A DNA stretch of 64,000 nucleotides, taken from assembly GCA_964030475.1 (NCBI GenBank), contig CAXIPT010000021.1, positions 177,256-241,255 on the forward strand, in the 5' to 3' direction. Made by a program: the position numbers and the translations under genes. Numbering within the stretch: the first letter of the stretch is position 1; every line of letters begins with the position of its first letter. The stretch is from Tethya wilhelma. Taxonomy: Eukaryota > Porifera > Demospongiae > Tethyida > Tethyidae. A model generated the notes under the pieces. The model was given only the letters and a program-made list of their open reading frames with translations. It did no database searches and had not been told where the DNA came from. This document shows, one piece after another, positions 23,682 to 35,346 of this stretch.

Positions 23682-24711
23682 ACAAGTACAAAAAACATTA
23701 GAAATGTAATGCAAACATAGGAATGGCCAAATCGTAAAAAGTGAGCAAACAAGATAGAAATGGTTGTCAGATTAAGCGAGTTCATTTCACTGTGTCACCT
23801 ATATATGTTCATATCCCTAGCTCAACGACACAGGAATGAACTCGCTTAATCTGACAACCATTTCTATCTTGTTTGCTCACTTTTACGATTTGGCCATTCC
23901 TATGTTTGCATTACATTTCTAATGTTTTTTGTACTTGTTTGTTGTATTTTTTTTGAATAATTATTTATAATACCAGTCGAATTTAGTCGCAGAGAACTTG
24001 CAATGCCAACACTGAACCTAGTCTCACGCCCGGCCAGACTACACTGAACCCTACAGTACTGAGTCATGCCTTTCAGACAGCTGAAACTCTGAAATCCCAA
24101 GCTGAATGTGATTTATGTCAATTATATGTGTGTCTTGTTAGCTACAGATAACTTCCCTACTGAGGAACTGAACAAAGAGGAGGACAGAACTTGGGGCACT
24201 GCATGTTTGCAATAGATTCCAAATAACGCGCACTTGGATATGGAAAGGGTCGTTAAGCTAGCTTATGAATAATGCATGAGTTTAGAAAATAATGGCCGCC
24301 ATATGGAGAAGGCGCTTTTCGCCTTGTATCTAGCGACTCAATGAGAGACACAAAAAACCGATGGCAAAAGCGATTGAAGACAAAGAAACCAAGTTTGTTC
24401 GTTCAAGAATCAGCTTCTAAAAGTGAATGGTCTTTGAGATATGGCGTGAGAAGATAGAAGAAGAATAAGAAGAAGATGGAGAAAATTGGAGGTTTGGCAT
24501 ATTTTAGTTTGGTACTTCAGCGATGGTTTTAGGCCATGTTTTTGGGCTCATTAGAGAGAGAAAGAGCTAAATAGTAGCTTGAGAAGCCTTTTAGTGTCAA
24601 GCGCTCAGTTTTTGCAGAGTTATTTGCGTGAATATTTGTATTGCGCTAATGGGCCATCCGTGCCATTCCTATGTACCCAGTACTACCGTACTGGGAAATA
24701 GTTTCCTTTTC
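23682..24711 (+). mobile_element. Family A composite repeat, full-length reference copy
   Basis: Starts ACAAGTACAAAAAACATTAG. It has an inverted-repeat head (arms 23682-23787 and 23830-23930 containing GTAAAAAGTGAGCAAACAAG), then a unique middle of about 280 bp, the CCAAATAACGCGCACTTGG block (about 24222), GGCGCTTTTCGCCTTGTATC, a short AGAAGAAG tract, TTTTAGGCCATGTTTTTGGG, and a 3' hairpin CCCAGTACTACCGTACTGGG. No coding frame. The paralogue at 60644-63041 has the same order but two extra insertions. Confidence 0.8.
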
Positions 24712-24953
24712 ATTGCTTGCGCTGCTTTTTTCAATTATAATAACAATTCTTTGAAGCTATAACAACACAAAAATTAATATAAACGACAAATTAATCGATC
24801 AGTAAGAAATAATCATGCATAAATATTATTATGATAGAATGATTAAGAGTAACATTGTGAATAGAAATGAATCAATTTTCTTGCACAGTACTGGGTTAAT
24901 ATAACATTATCACAGAATGTCACGATGTCAACTCACTTCTCTTGAACAATTGT

Positions 24954-26359
24954 TCAATTTGGAAATTTGGCCGTAGGCATTGGACGGTCAGAGAATGCCC
25001 CGGAAAGGCAACGCTCCATTGTTTGCCTCTTGGATTGACCAGATTTACCTTTATCACTTAAACTATCCAAATTCTTGAAGAAGTCGTCAAATTTAGGTGA
25101 TCTCCATTTCAGTGGATGCTTTACAATGGTACCAGCTCCTTCATCATCACTATCTTCGCTGGACATAAATTCAGGGACCAAAACAGTCATCCATTTACTC
25201 CGGTCTCTTTCACTCATTGACGATTTCTTCAATGTTGAAACTCTGACTTTGAGTTTCTGAGAAAAATTAAACAAAACAAAAGTATAACTAGCTGAGTAAA
25301 TAGCATTTTGAAACAAGACACATACTCGTGTTTGTCTTTCCTTCCTTCTTCTAGTTTGATTACGCTCAGCAAGTTTACCCCTTCGTTTTAAAGATTCCTC
25401 TTGAACAAGAGTATGGTAGTAGGTATAAGCAGCATCTATACAAAGTGGATAAATCATCAAGTATAAAATTACTTTGATTAAAATGCTGTTTACATGCACA
25501 AACCTCTAATTAGCCCACTTTGAAATTCAGGATTTGCACCTTGAACTTCTTTGACAATTTTGTCAACCACCTTTGCATTATCAGGGTCTCTAAAAGCAAC
25601 TCTGCATGTGTGTGTGTGTGGGGGGGGGAAAGGACACATGCAAAAAGTAAAAGTGTGTGCGTAACCTGCATTTACCCTTGGTCAGTATTGAATCCAGAGA
25701 ATTCAAGATCTTCATCACAGAGTGTTTTGTACATTCTTCGAACTTCAGACTGTATAATTATATGATTTTTTTAATAGAAAAATCACTCAATAACATTTAT
25801 GGTTAACTTACACGAACAATCAAGGGAACTTTCATCTTTTGTGGCTCACTACCACTGCTTGAACTGCTGGCATTCATTCTGATTTGTTCAAGTACTTTTT
25901 CCTGTGCATCTAGACGTCTTACTGCTTTTGATAGAGTGTTAGTGATTTCACACAAGACTTCTGAAACATCAGTATGTGTAGCCGACTTTGAACGTCTAAA
26001 AGGAGTTGCATTCTTCTCCTTACTAGAAGTGAACTTGCTTTTTCGATGTTTTAATATTTTTTTGTGGGTTGGATCACTGTTGGGTACTAGGCTGAAGGTC
26101 TTATTGGAGTTTCATCCCGGTACACTGATGCTTTGTACTTCTTACTTCTGTGATAGCTCATCTCAGTGTCACTGTTAAAGCTTTCGTTATCAGAAGATCT
26201 ATCAGCTTCGCTAGTTTGGATCTCTACATCATCTGAATCGCCATCATCACCGTGCTCAGAATCCCCAGCTAGAATTTCTCCACTTTTGTAGCCATCGCTT
26301 CAGTCATCATCAGCTCTGCCACGAAAAAAGAAAGATGTTGGCTTAGTTTTAGCGGACAT
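24954..26359 (-). pseudogene. CACTA-associated second protein (five exons)
   Basis: Exons: 25812-26359, 25676-25749, 25504-25601, 25326-25435 and 24954-25256; all four introns (62-74 bp) are GT-AG and in phase. The C-terminal exon reads SERDRSKWMTVLVPEFMSSE, then an acidic stretch and KHPLKWRSPKFDDFF, then KSGQSKRQTMERC. I associate this pattern (EFMSSEDSDDE ... PLKWRS) with unnamed cnidarian and sponge TE proteins. Exon 1 starts MSAKTKPTSFFFRGRADDD, then meets an in-frame TGA about 20 codons in and a frame change near 26095, so it is no longer translatable as a whole. Function unknown; its divergent pairing with a tnp2 gene suggests an accessory role, as TnpA has in plant CACTA elements. Confidence 0.6.
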
Positions 26360-26552
26360 AATCGTTTCTCCTTCAACGCTTCTTGATTTTGTTCGTTTGT
26401 TCTTTACTGAGAGGCTGCTACACAGTCGTTCTTCTTTGTGAACCAGCCCGCCAAAAAGCAAATCACATGACTTCGATCAACCAATTATCTGCTGATTGCG
26501 TAATTTGTTTATGGGTTCTTTATTTAGAATAATGATCAGGGATTGATGTGAG

Positions 26553-29500
26553 ATGTATCGAACCCAAAGAAGGTTTTGTCCTCATTGTGAAGAGCTAGTG
26601 AGCTTGAAGACATTGAAAATGCACAAGAGACTATATTATGATCAGGTATGATATAGTATTATACAGTTATGTAGGCTAAATATTCTATAAAGCGGTGTGA
26701 GGCTCAGAGTCTCATTGAGCCGGTGCAGTAACCAATGTAAATGTGCAAGGCACGAGATTATCTCAGTGTAATGATGATAGTCAATTATTTTCCAGCATAA
26801 TAAATCCTGGAGCTGTGCTAATCATCCTCACAGTCAACAGGCTTTTGATCATGGACATGGTTCAGATGAAGATTCACCCCCACCTGACTCTATTGTAATA
26901 CAAAGTGATTCAGACACATCTTCAGGTACAGTACTGGTAATTGTACGATATATCTGTTGTCGAATATTTAACATGTACATATGTGCAAACTGGTGTATTT
27001 TTTAATTTATCAGAACCTGATATTCAAGCAAGTGTACCTGAAACACATGATGCACATAGAACTGATCATTCGGAATCAGAATCAGAAATCAATGAAATAG
27101 AATCTGACTCTGAAGGATCCGAAGAGTGGAATGAAGATGACTTGCTGGAAAATGACATCATGAATGAAAGTGAACCTGAAGATGAAATTTCTTGTACTGA
27201 TGTTTCAGAGAAAGCTTCGATTTTAGCAAGGTGGCTGGTACAATTTTTGTTACAGTTACAAACTGCATATCGTTTATCGAATGCAGCTCTTTCATCTGTG
27301 TTTCGTTTCTCCTATGCATTCTGGGGCGATTCAGTGAAATGTGTAAGGACATAACAAGAGCATTTCCTCAGTCTTTCTATATGGCAAAACAGAAATTCTG
27401 TGACAAAATGAAAGTAAAACGTTACGTTACATGTCGAAAATGCCACAAATTATACTTCTTTGATCAATGCATTGAAACAATTGGACGAATACAAAAGAGT
27501 AAAGAATGCTCATTTCAGTGTTACCCTTTCCATCCACAACGTCGTATGAGGGCACAATGTAAGACTACACTTCTAAAATCTGTACCTCTTTCTAGTGGAA
27601 AGCACATTTTTTATCCATATAATGGTGTATTGCTACCTTGGCATCAAGGCTCCCATACAACGACTTTTAAGAAAGCCTGGCTTTTTGTCTATGTGTGCAA
27701 GTTGGAAAGATAGAACAAGTGGCTCAGAGGATGTATACGTGGACATATACGATGGTAATGTCTGGAATGGTTTTAAGAAGTACAATGGAGTTGATTTCTT
27801 GAATGATGAAAATTACTTAGCATTAATGATGAATTTTGATTTTTTTCAACCTTACAAACATGTCAAATATTCTGTAGGAGCTATATATTTCACGATTCTC
27901 AATCTTCTACGCTTAGTACGATATAAACGGGAAAATGTCATTCTAGCAGGAATCATCCCAGGACCTGAAGAACCAGAACGAAACATTAATACTTATCTCG
28001 AACCAATTGTGACCGAACTGCAAGAGTTTTGGACAGGTATTAACCTAGAATGCAATGGAACTATAAAAAAAATAAGGTGTGCACTTATATGTGTAGCCTG
28101 TGATCTGCTGGCTGGAAGAAAAGCGTGTGGTTTCCTCTCATACAATGCAAAATTTGGGTGTAGTAAGTGTAAAAAAGAATTTAAGGGCACTGTTGGTGAG
28201 TTTGACTTTTCTGAGTTCTTGGATGTTTGAGTGCTATTGCAGTCCTTTTGCGATCTTTACCATCTCTGAGTTGCCAGCTATCTCTATCAAAGCCAGCAAC
28301 AGAAATGATTAACAGAGAGTCCTTATCCGGGTGTCGCTATTCTGTATTACTTGAATTAGAATACTTTGATTCTCCTCGATTCTTAGTTGTGGACCCTATG
28401 CACAACCTTTTCCTAGGTACAGCAAAACATATCCTTAAACGTGTCTGGATTGAACAAAGTATTATAACTAATGCCATGTTCAATATGATCTAAGAGAGAA
28501 TGAATTCTATTGTAGCACCAGCTGGAATCGGTAGGATCCCACACAAAATTAGATCAGGATTCTCATCTTTCACTGCTAACCAATGGCAAAACTGGATCAA
28601 CTATTTTTCTCTACTAGCTATCGCTGACATTTTATGTGAAGGGGAACATTTGGAGTGTTGGTGTCATTTTGTATTGGCCTCTAGAATTCTGTGTTCTAAA
28701 CGGCTAACAAGACAGAATATCCAACTAGCAGATGTTTTAATCATGCAGTTTTGCCGTAGATCTGAACGTATTTATGGTACAGACATTGTTACACCAAACA
28801 TGCATATGCATGCTCATTTGGCTTCATGTGTACTAGACTATGGACCCCTATATATGGTTTCTGGCTATATGCTTTTGAAAGATACAACGGCATCCTTGGT
28901 AGCTTCCCAAACAACAACAGGAGTATTGAAGTTCAACTGATTGAAAGATACATTCATGATCATAGTGTACAATCGTTACCACTTCCAACTGAATTTTCCG
29001 ATGACCTTCTCAGACATTTCTCAATGAAAGCAGCTGAAGTAGGCTCTTTTGGAGACACAATATCAGCACACGACGTCGATCCTGAAACAACATTGACAAT
29101 GTCCAAGAGAAGGAAACGATTCATTCTTGACAATGTTCAGCTGAATTTTCTGTGTGATCTATACTGCAAATTGTATGAAGTTCCACAGTCGTGTCTTGTC
29201 TGTCCATCTTTCTGTTGGAAATATGATACAATTCAACTACATGGGAAGTTATTAGGTTCCTATGGATCACGATCATCTTCATCATCCATTATCCTTGCTA
29301 ACTGGAATTCTGATCTCTTTGGTGTACCAATAGCCACAAGTTTGAGCCTTGGACATGAGAATAACCTTGTTTGGGCAGCAAGAATCAACTACTTTGTCAC
29401 TCATACATTTAAAGTAAACAGTATTGAGAAAACTGAAACACTAGTTAATTTGTCATGGTATCAGTATCACTCAGAAGATTATTCTAAAGGTAAAACCCTT

Positions 29501-29647
29501 ACTGTGTGGAGCATGGAATTTGAATCAATAGGATCATATTGATGTGTACCAGTTTCTTCTGTTAAATGTCGTACAGTGTCTATTGTGTCTACATTGTCCA
29601 CAACTGGTGAATCAGTTTTGATTGTTTGTCCTTGTGTTGATTTTTAA
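26553..29647 (+). pseudogene. tnp2-family (CACTA/EnSpm) transposase, frameshifted
   Basis: Exon 1 (26553-26645) encodes a C2H2-like start MYRTQRRFCPHCEELVSLKT. Exon 2 is 26796-26925 and exon 3 starts at 27014 (acidic). The body follows with RYVTCRKCHKLYFFDQC, a GFLSMCASW / YVDIYDGNVWNGF block, the catalytic-region motif VDPMHNLFLGTAKHIL, and TPNMHMHAHL with GPLYGFWLYAFERYNGILG. These are hallmarks of the Transposase_21 (tnp2) family, which cuts CACTA elements. Frame breaks occur near 27318, 27630, 28230, 28490 (stop) and 28850, and a final shift near 29540 leads to the VPVSSVKCRTVSIVS tail ending at 29647. The gene is dead but nearly full length. Confidence 0.8.
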
Positions 29648-30002
29648 TTTAGATTAATAATTGCAACTCTCTGAAGTATAGTATTACTTATCTATTTATG
29701 CAGACAATGTGTAAGTCATGTTTTTTTCTCATTAAATTTTTGCAATAGGAAATGTGAAAGTTGCATGATAATATGAAATTTCATTTTCTAGAATGCATGA
29801 CATTTCATAGAAGCAGGAAGTGTGTATAATACTTGAAATTTAAATTTAGTGAAAATTTGACTTTCATGTCCAATACACCTATCCTTCACTAAAAAATGAC
29901 CCAAAATGTCATTTTTCTCACTGTGTAATGAGCCCAAAAACATGGCCTAAAACCATCACTAAAGTAACCAACACAAACATGCCAAACCTCCCATTTTCTC
30001 CA

Positions 30003-30140
30003 TCTTCTTCTTCATCATCTTCTTCTTCTTCTTCTTCTTCTTCTTCTTCTTCTTCTTCTTCTTCTTCTTCTTCTTCTTCTTCTTCTTCTTCTTCTTCTTC
30101 TTCTTCTTCTTCTTCTTCTTCTTCTTCTTCTTCTTCTTCT
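30003..30140 (+). repeat. Long (TCT)n microsatellite
   Basis: About 138 bp of nearly pure TCT (GAA on the other strand), the longest in the window. It sits at the same place as the GAA tract of family A, in the 5' module of Helitron copy 2. The poly-serine frame across it is an artefact. Confidence 0.95.
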
Positions 30141-31185
30141 ACTTCTCCTACTATCTTGGCTCGAGTTTTCTCGGAGAATATTCACTTTTAGAAGCTGATT
30201 CTTGAACGAATGAACTTGGTTTCTTCCGGGACAGTCGCTTTTGCCATCGGTTTTTCGTGTCTCTCATCGAGTTCCTAGATACAAGGTGAAAAGCGCCTTC
30301 TCCATATGGTAGCCATTATTATTGTACTCATGTATTATTCATTAGATATCAATACTTATGTATTATTCATATTCATTACCCATATGTATGGAGCTAGCGC
30401 GTGAAATGCACGTACCAAGCTCGTGCGCATAATATTATGTGGCGCATGGCGTATGGCCGGCCCAGCTTGCTGCTTAGCGACCATTTCCATAGCACCTTGA
30501 ATTCAACTTGAGCTTGGAAATTCAAACTTTGCTTCACTCGTGAAACAAAAACAAAAGTTTGTTTCTTGTTGTGTACCTGCTATCTGTTGAAGTCAGAAGT
30601 TACTTTCGAGTCTTACTTGCTCCAGAAAACTATTCTGCTATAACTGACTCAGTGAGAAAAAACCCCACTAATTATAGTCCGCATTGATTGGAATCACGTT
30701 TTTCATCAAACCTAAAGTAAGTTTGGTAAGTAAAGTAGTAGCTTTTTTGTATCAAATTATTTTTCACTCCTGTATAGACCCTCCATATATACGCAACCTT
30801 CATTACTGCATCAACCGTGTGTACAACTAACACTGGACCAGAACTCCATAGCTATAAAAGCTCTACTATATGTTTCTACAAATTACCTTCTTAAGCAGCT
30901 ACACCATCTGTAACATAATACAAGTCAACAACTTCTAGGTACGATGAACCAATACAAATATTCATTTGCTAATAGTCATAATTTATATTCTTTTGCTTTC
31001 TATAGGATCTTTAATTCACAACCGTGTTGTGTAACACTCACAGTGATCTACAGTGCTGTATTCAAGTATACCACTCCCAAATGTCAATAATTTTTTGGGT
31101 GCATACTTGATTTATTATCATTACAATAGCTTAATATTTAGTAAGCAGAATACTGGTGAAATAGCATCAGACTAATTCTGTAAAT

Positions 31186-31716
31186 ATGCCTACTGTACTG
31201 GAAAAGAAAAGGGCCATGCGTAAAAAAAAATACCTGGCTAATCTTAAAACGGAGAGAGATACTGTAAAGAAACATTATTTGAGGAACAGTGATTTAAAAA
31301 AAGTTTTAATGCGTGAGTACTCAAAAAAGAGATATGTTGATGAAGGAGAGCAATCTCTAAAACGAGATATGCTGATAACCCAGAGCCCAAGAAAGCTATC
31401 TCCAAAACGAGATATGCTCAAAATCCAGAGCCCAAGAAAGCTATCTCCAAAACGAGATATGCTTAAAATCCAGAGCCCAAGAAAGCTATCTCCAAAACGA
31501 GATATGCTCAAAATCCAGAGCCCAAGAAAGCTATATCTAGAAAAAAATATGCACAAAACTCTGCACAGCAGAAAGCCTATTCTAGAGAAGCATATGCTAA
31601 AAACTCTGAGGGGAAGAAAATTGCATCTAGGATTAATTACAGCAAAAATCCAATTATCAAGAAAGCAGCCTCTAAGAAAAATTATTCTAAACAATCAGCT
31701 GCTAGGAAACTTGTAA
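31186..31716 (+). pseudogene. Helitron N-terminal section with 45-bp coding repeats (copy 2)
   Basis: Same start as copy 1 (MPTVLEKKRAMRKKKYLANL). It has fewer 45-bp units and a different disabling change: a deletion around 31347-31352 throws the repeats into the SPRKLSPKRDMLKIQ frame. The two copies therefore lost this frame independently while both kept the array. Confidence 0.75.
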
Positions 31717-33242
31717 TGAGAGCCTACCACATTAGAAACAGGAAAGCTATTTGTGCACAAAAACGAGACAAATATGCCCTTTCTGAGCCTAAATGTGAAG
31801 AATGTGAAAGGCACAGGAAAAACCTGGCTGAGCTTATGTATCAAAAAAAGCAAATCAGAGATAAATTGATGAAGGCTTATAAAAAAGTTTCAAATGTTTC
31901 AAAAGTTTCAGCTAGGGCTGTTTGTGGTGTAGCAGCAAAGAAATTGTTCAGCATGCTCCTAGATTACCATAGAGACTACACAAGTCTCTTACGTAAGTCC
32001 ACCAAGTCTATCAAATTAATGAAGATAGAGAAGTTAGAAGATTTTGGTAATTGTTGCCACACTGCAATCACCGAGCCGTACTTTTATGACTCAGCTTACC
32101 AACAGGTTAAGCGTAAACAAGCTCTGTCTGTAAATTCAAAAGGCCAGTGTGTTGTAGCTGAGATTACTGTTGTGCAAAAAAACAAAAACAAGAGTGATAA
32201 TGACAAAAAGTCATCAGATGATGATGCTCAAAATAAAAAACAAACCAGAGAGATATGGCCATGCACCGAAGAGTGCAAGGCCATAACTGATAGTGAAGTT
32301 GAATCAATTGTTTCACTCCGACAGTCGTTTGACAAACCAATTGATCAACTGAAAAAAGATCTGTACACGTGTGATGATGGCTGTCCAAACGCCCATCAAG
32401 AATGATTCTCTCACTACGATGAAGAGAATGACCGGTTGTATTTCGAGACAATTAGTGGACATCCACTGTTGTGCTCAAATGATACAAATTGTCAAAGTAA
32501 GCTCAGAATCTTGCGTCATGTGTCTACACATTTTACAAGACTGGTCACATTCCTGTACAATTTGAATCATTGCCTTCGCTGCTTTAGAGAGCTTCAAAGG
32601 TTTGAGGAAGCACTCACCCAAGGAGATCTGTTGTGTGTGTCTAGAATCGAGGACGACTTTGAAGAACTTTTCAGTAGCAAGGTCGATGAAGTATATGAAA
32701 TGTCTTCAGACGAAGAGGACGACCCAAGCATGGAAGGTCTAGAAACTAGCCTACTGCTGAATCATGCTCAACTCATAGCTGACTGCGAGAAAGAGCTTGA
32801 TGACCATGCTGAGCATGTTTGTTGTTCATGGGAACGACTCCACCAGAGAAAATCAGTATCTAGAGTGAAGCTTGGTGACAACCTAGGTACTGTGGTGTGG
32901 CCTTCACTGAAAGCCTACATCACAGAGAACAACCCAAATGCCAACAATGAGGTACTCTACATGTGTACCTATTGTAAGCCAATGATCAGAAAAGATCGGT
33001 TGCCGCCAAGTTGCGTCCTCAATGGGTTGAGTCTTTTGCCTGTTCCTCCAGAACTGTCAAAACTAGACGTATTGAGTATGTAACTCATTCAACGTGCCAA
33101 GTGCTACCAGACAGTAGTAAGACTGGGCACATACACGGGAAAAGTACCCACGTACAATTCCCTGAAAGCCTGCAAGGGTACAATGTTCTTTCTTCCTCTA
33201 CCATTGAACAGAACAATGGACACCCTTGATCAGGTGAATTAA
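31716..33242 (+). pseudogene. Helitron DUF6570-type section (copy 2)
   Basis: Nearly identical to 15302-16840 in protein sequence. Interruptions: TGA at 32403-32405 directly after AHQE (copies 1 and 3 have CAA-type codons there), TAA at about 33081-33083 shared with copy 3 only, and the TAA at 33240-33242 shared by all three. It retains the acidic SSDEEDDPSMEG stretch, YMCTYCKPMI and the PPSCVLNGLSLLPVPPELSK segment. Confidence 0.8.
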
Positions 33243-34034
33243 TCAGATTTACCTGATCCAGAGTTGTACGTGATTGTCAATGGTAGACCAACAAAAGGTG
33301 GGGTTGTATGGCGAAACATGGTCAATGTTGATGCCATAAAAAAAGCTGTAGAAAAGCTTAGAGAAATCAACTGGCTCTACAAAGATGTAGAAGATTCCTC
33401 TGTAGACAAAGCTGCAAAAAAAGTCATAGAGGTAGTGAATCGTGCCAATAGCAAGGTGCTTGAGAAGGCTACCCAGGAGGACATAACTTCCTTTCAGTCT
33501 TACACCATTAGAAACATGGAGAGTAAGATTCCCGTCCATTCAGACATTGACCAGTTTGTAGCTAAGAAGGTCAAAGAAGATCCCATTAGCAACAAACAGC
33601 AGTACCTGGATGTCATGTGCTTCCCAGATCTGTTTCCCACTGGTGAGTTTGGGGAGTACCACCCCCGACAGTCCAAGATAGGGTTCAGTGAGTACGTCAA
33701 ATCTAAGCTACTCAACAAGGATGACCGCTTCAAGAAGAATCCACAGTATGTGTTCTACCTGTTGTGGCAGGAGATGCGTGAAGTGTCGGCAGGGGTGTAC
33801 AACCTCTTAAAGTCCACTCGCATGGAGAGGCTGAATGTCAGTTCACTCTTACAGCAGGCTAGGAGTAGTGACGAACAACTCGAAGCCAACCTCTCCACCA
33901 TGCTTCAGAGTGTACGAGGAACCAAGCAGTATTGGTTCAGACGACAGAGTGAGTTAAAGGCCATGATTCGTGAATTTGGTCCACCGACCTTATTTCTCAC
34001 ATTCAGTTGTGCCGAGTACGAAGCAACTGACATC
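33243..34034 (+). pseudogene. Helitron_like_N section (copy 2)
   Basis: Open from the shared TAA through YVIVNGRPTKGGVVWRNMVN, CFPDLFPTGEFGEYHPRQSK, NPQYVFYLLWQEMREVSAG and GTKQYWFRRQSELKAMIREF to FLTFSCAEYEATDI, where the N at 34035 ends the match. This is the best preserved Helitron_like_N of the three copies. No Rep HUH motif is reached. Confidence 0.8.
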
Positions 34035-34035
34035 N

Positions 34036-34674
34036 ACTTGCTCATAACTTACATAATATGACTATCTTCGCTATATTACCAAACTGGAAACAATTGTCAC
34101 CATTGACGTCTATCGTTCTCATCATCCACAATACTGTGTGTGTGTGTGCAATAGTGAGAAATGAGATGAAATCTTTTGAAAATTGTTGGCTATTAAAATA
34201 GCCGGTTGGGTGGTGTTTGATCTCAGTTTTTTTTTCATCATCTTATGCCTGTATGTGTACGGGGAAACAAGGGAATAGTACACAGAGTACATGTGAGGGA
34301 TGCATGGTCTATGTATGGATCTACATTACTCACATGATCATCAAAAATAACATCACTATCATAGTGCTCCTCATCCAAACTAAGGTCATGATCATCATCA
34401 TCACACCGCTTGGGTATCACTCTTATCATTCACAAGCCTGGGTGTGTGTGTGTGTATGTGTGTGATTTATGTAACTTGCTCACCTTATGTTGTTATTTAC
34501 AAATAACTTCCATATACTTGTACAGTCAGCAAATGCATGTTTTCTTGACGCAGGCCTTCATTGGAGTCCTCCTCATGTCAAGTATCATCTTCTTGCTGGT
34601 GTATGAATGCTGACTATTAATCTAATTGAGCAATCAAGATTGAGTCTGTGATATCAATAGGGCTCTGTACATAC
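34036..34674. other. Segment after the N junction; partial paralogue of 22900-23010
   Basis: The first 90 bp repeat the block at 22897-23005 (with a 10-bp deletion). The rest has GT microsatellite stretches and a minus-strand acidic frame (DDDDHDLSLDEEHYDSDV) that I do not recognise. Confidence 0.4.
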
Positions 34675-35345
34675 CCAAATATTTACGCGAATAACTGTGC
34701 AAAACTGAGCGCTTGGCACACAAAAAGGCTTCTTAAGCTACTATTTAGCTCTTTCTCTTTCTAACAAGCCTAAAAACATGGCCTAAAACCATCACTAAAG
34801 TACCAAACTAAAATATGCCAAACTTTATCCATCTTTTTTTTCTATCTTGCACTCATTTTTATCTGAAAGCGCTCACTTTCAGGAGCTGATTCTTGAACGA
34901 ATTAACAACCACTTTTGGTATCGTCTATTTGTCTCTCACCAGATACAAAACAAAAAGCACCTTCTCCGTATGGCAGCCATTAATTTTTATACTCATGATT
35001 TATTAGCTACTTGATACTCAAGTTGACGAAACTTTCCAAATATACAAGTGTGCGTTAGTTAGAAATCATACATTTCGTGACAGATTCTACTTTTCCCACT
35101 ACTACTGCATGTACTGGATATAAAACTCCACCATATAGCTATTAGTTGCTTGCTAGGGTACATACAAATATTAATTATCCAGAAAACAAAAGAACAAATA
35201 AGTAGAAAAAACATTAGAAATGTAATAAGAACATAGGAATGGCCAAATCGTAAGCAAACAAGATAGGAATGATGGTCAGATTGAGAGAAGAGTTAATTCT
35301 TGTGTCCACTATGTCATTGAGGTAGGGATATGAACATAACTGAGA
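34675..35345 (-). mobile_element. Family A repeat (minus), ending at a single N
   Basis: Reverse-oriented blocks: GAGCGCTTGGCACACAAAAA, CATGGCCTAAAACCATCACT, AAGCACCTTCTCCGTATGGC, then the CTAACGCACACTTG block, and an ACAAATAAGTAGAAAAAACA head with part of its inverted repeat. The terminal hairpin is missing and the copy stops at the N at 35346, where Helitron copy 3 starts abruptly. Confidence 0.65.
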
Positions 35346-35346
35346 C

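Larger units (their letters stand above)
24712..29930. mobile_element. Decayed CACTA/EnSpm element with two divergent genes
   Basis: A five-exon gene on the minus strand (24954-26359) and a tnp2-family transposase on the plus strand (26553-29647) diverge from a 190-bp space. Both are TE-type proteins and both carry disabling changes. The right side ends near 29923 with a CACAGTGAGAAAAATGACA-like end on the minus strand. The left side is bordered by a family A repeat and I could not find a matching terminal repeat, so the limits are inferred from context. Confidence 0.6.
29931..34034 (+). mobile_element. Helitron copy 2, cut at a single N after the YW motif
   Basis: Same order as copy 1 in the opposite orientation: family A-type module (29931-30360) with a large (TCT)n tract, a leader of about 0.8 kb, then the N-terminal, DUF6570 and Helitron_like_N frames. 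Homology ends exactly at the ambiguous base 34035. The 5' hairpin present in copy 1 is missing here. Confidence 0.8.

Noticed and set aside
29928..30191. Poly-serine protein
   Set aside because: It is only the translation of a TCT microsatellite inside a repeat module.
33234..33261. 28-bp GT-AG mini-intron removing the shared TAA
   Set aside because: Removing 28 bp would shift the frame, whereas the two sides are already in the same frame; it is also too short for normal splicing.
34238..34429. Acidic minus-strand frame (DDDDHDLSLDEEHYDSDV)
   Set aside because: Low complexity, short, and no start, splice or homology evidence beyond composition.
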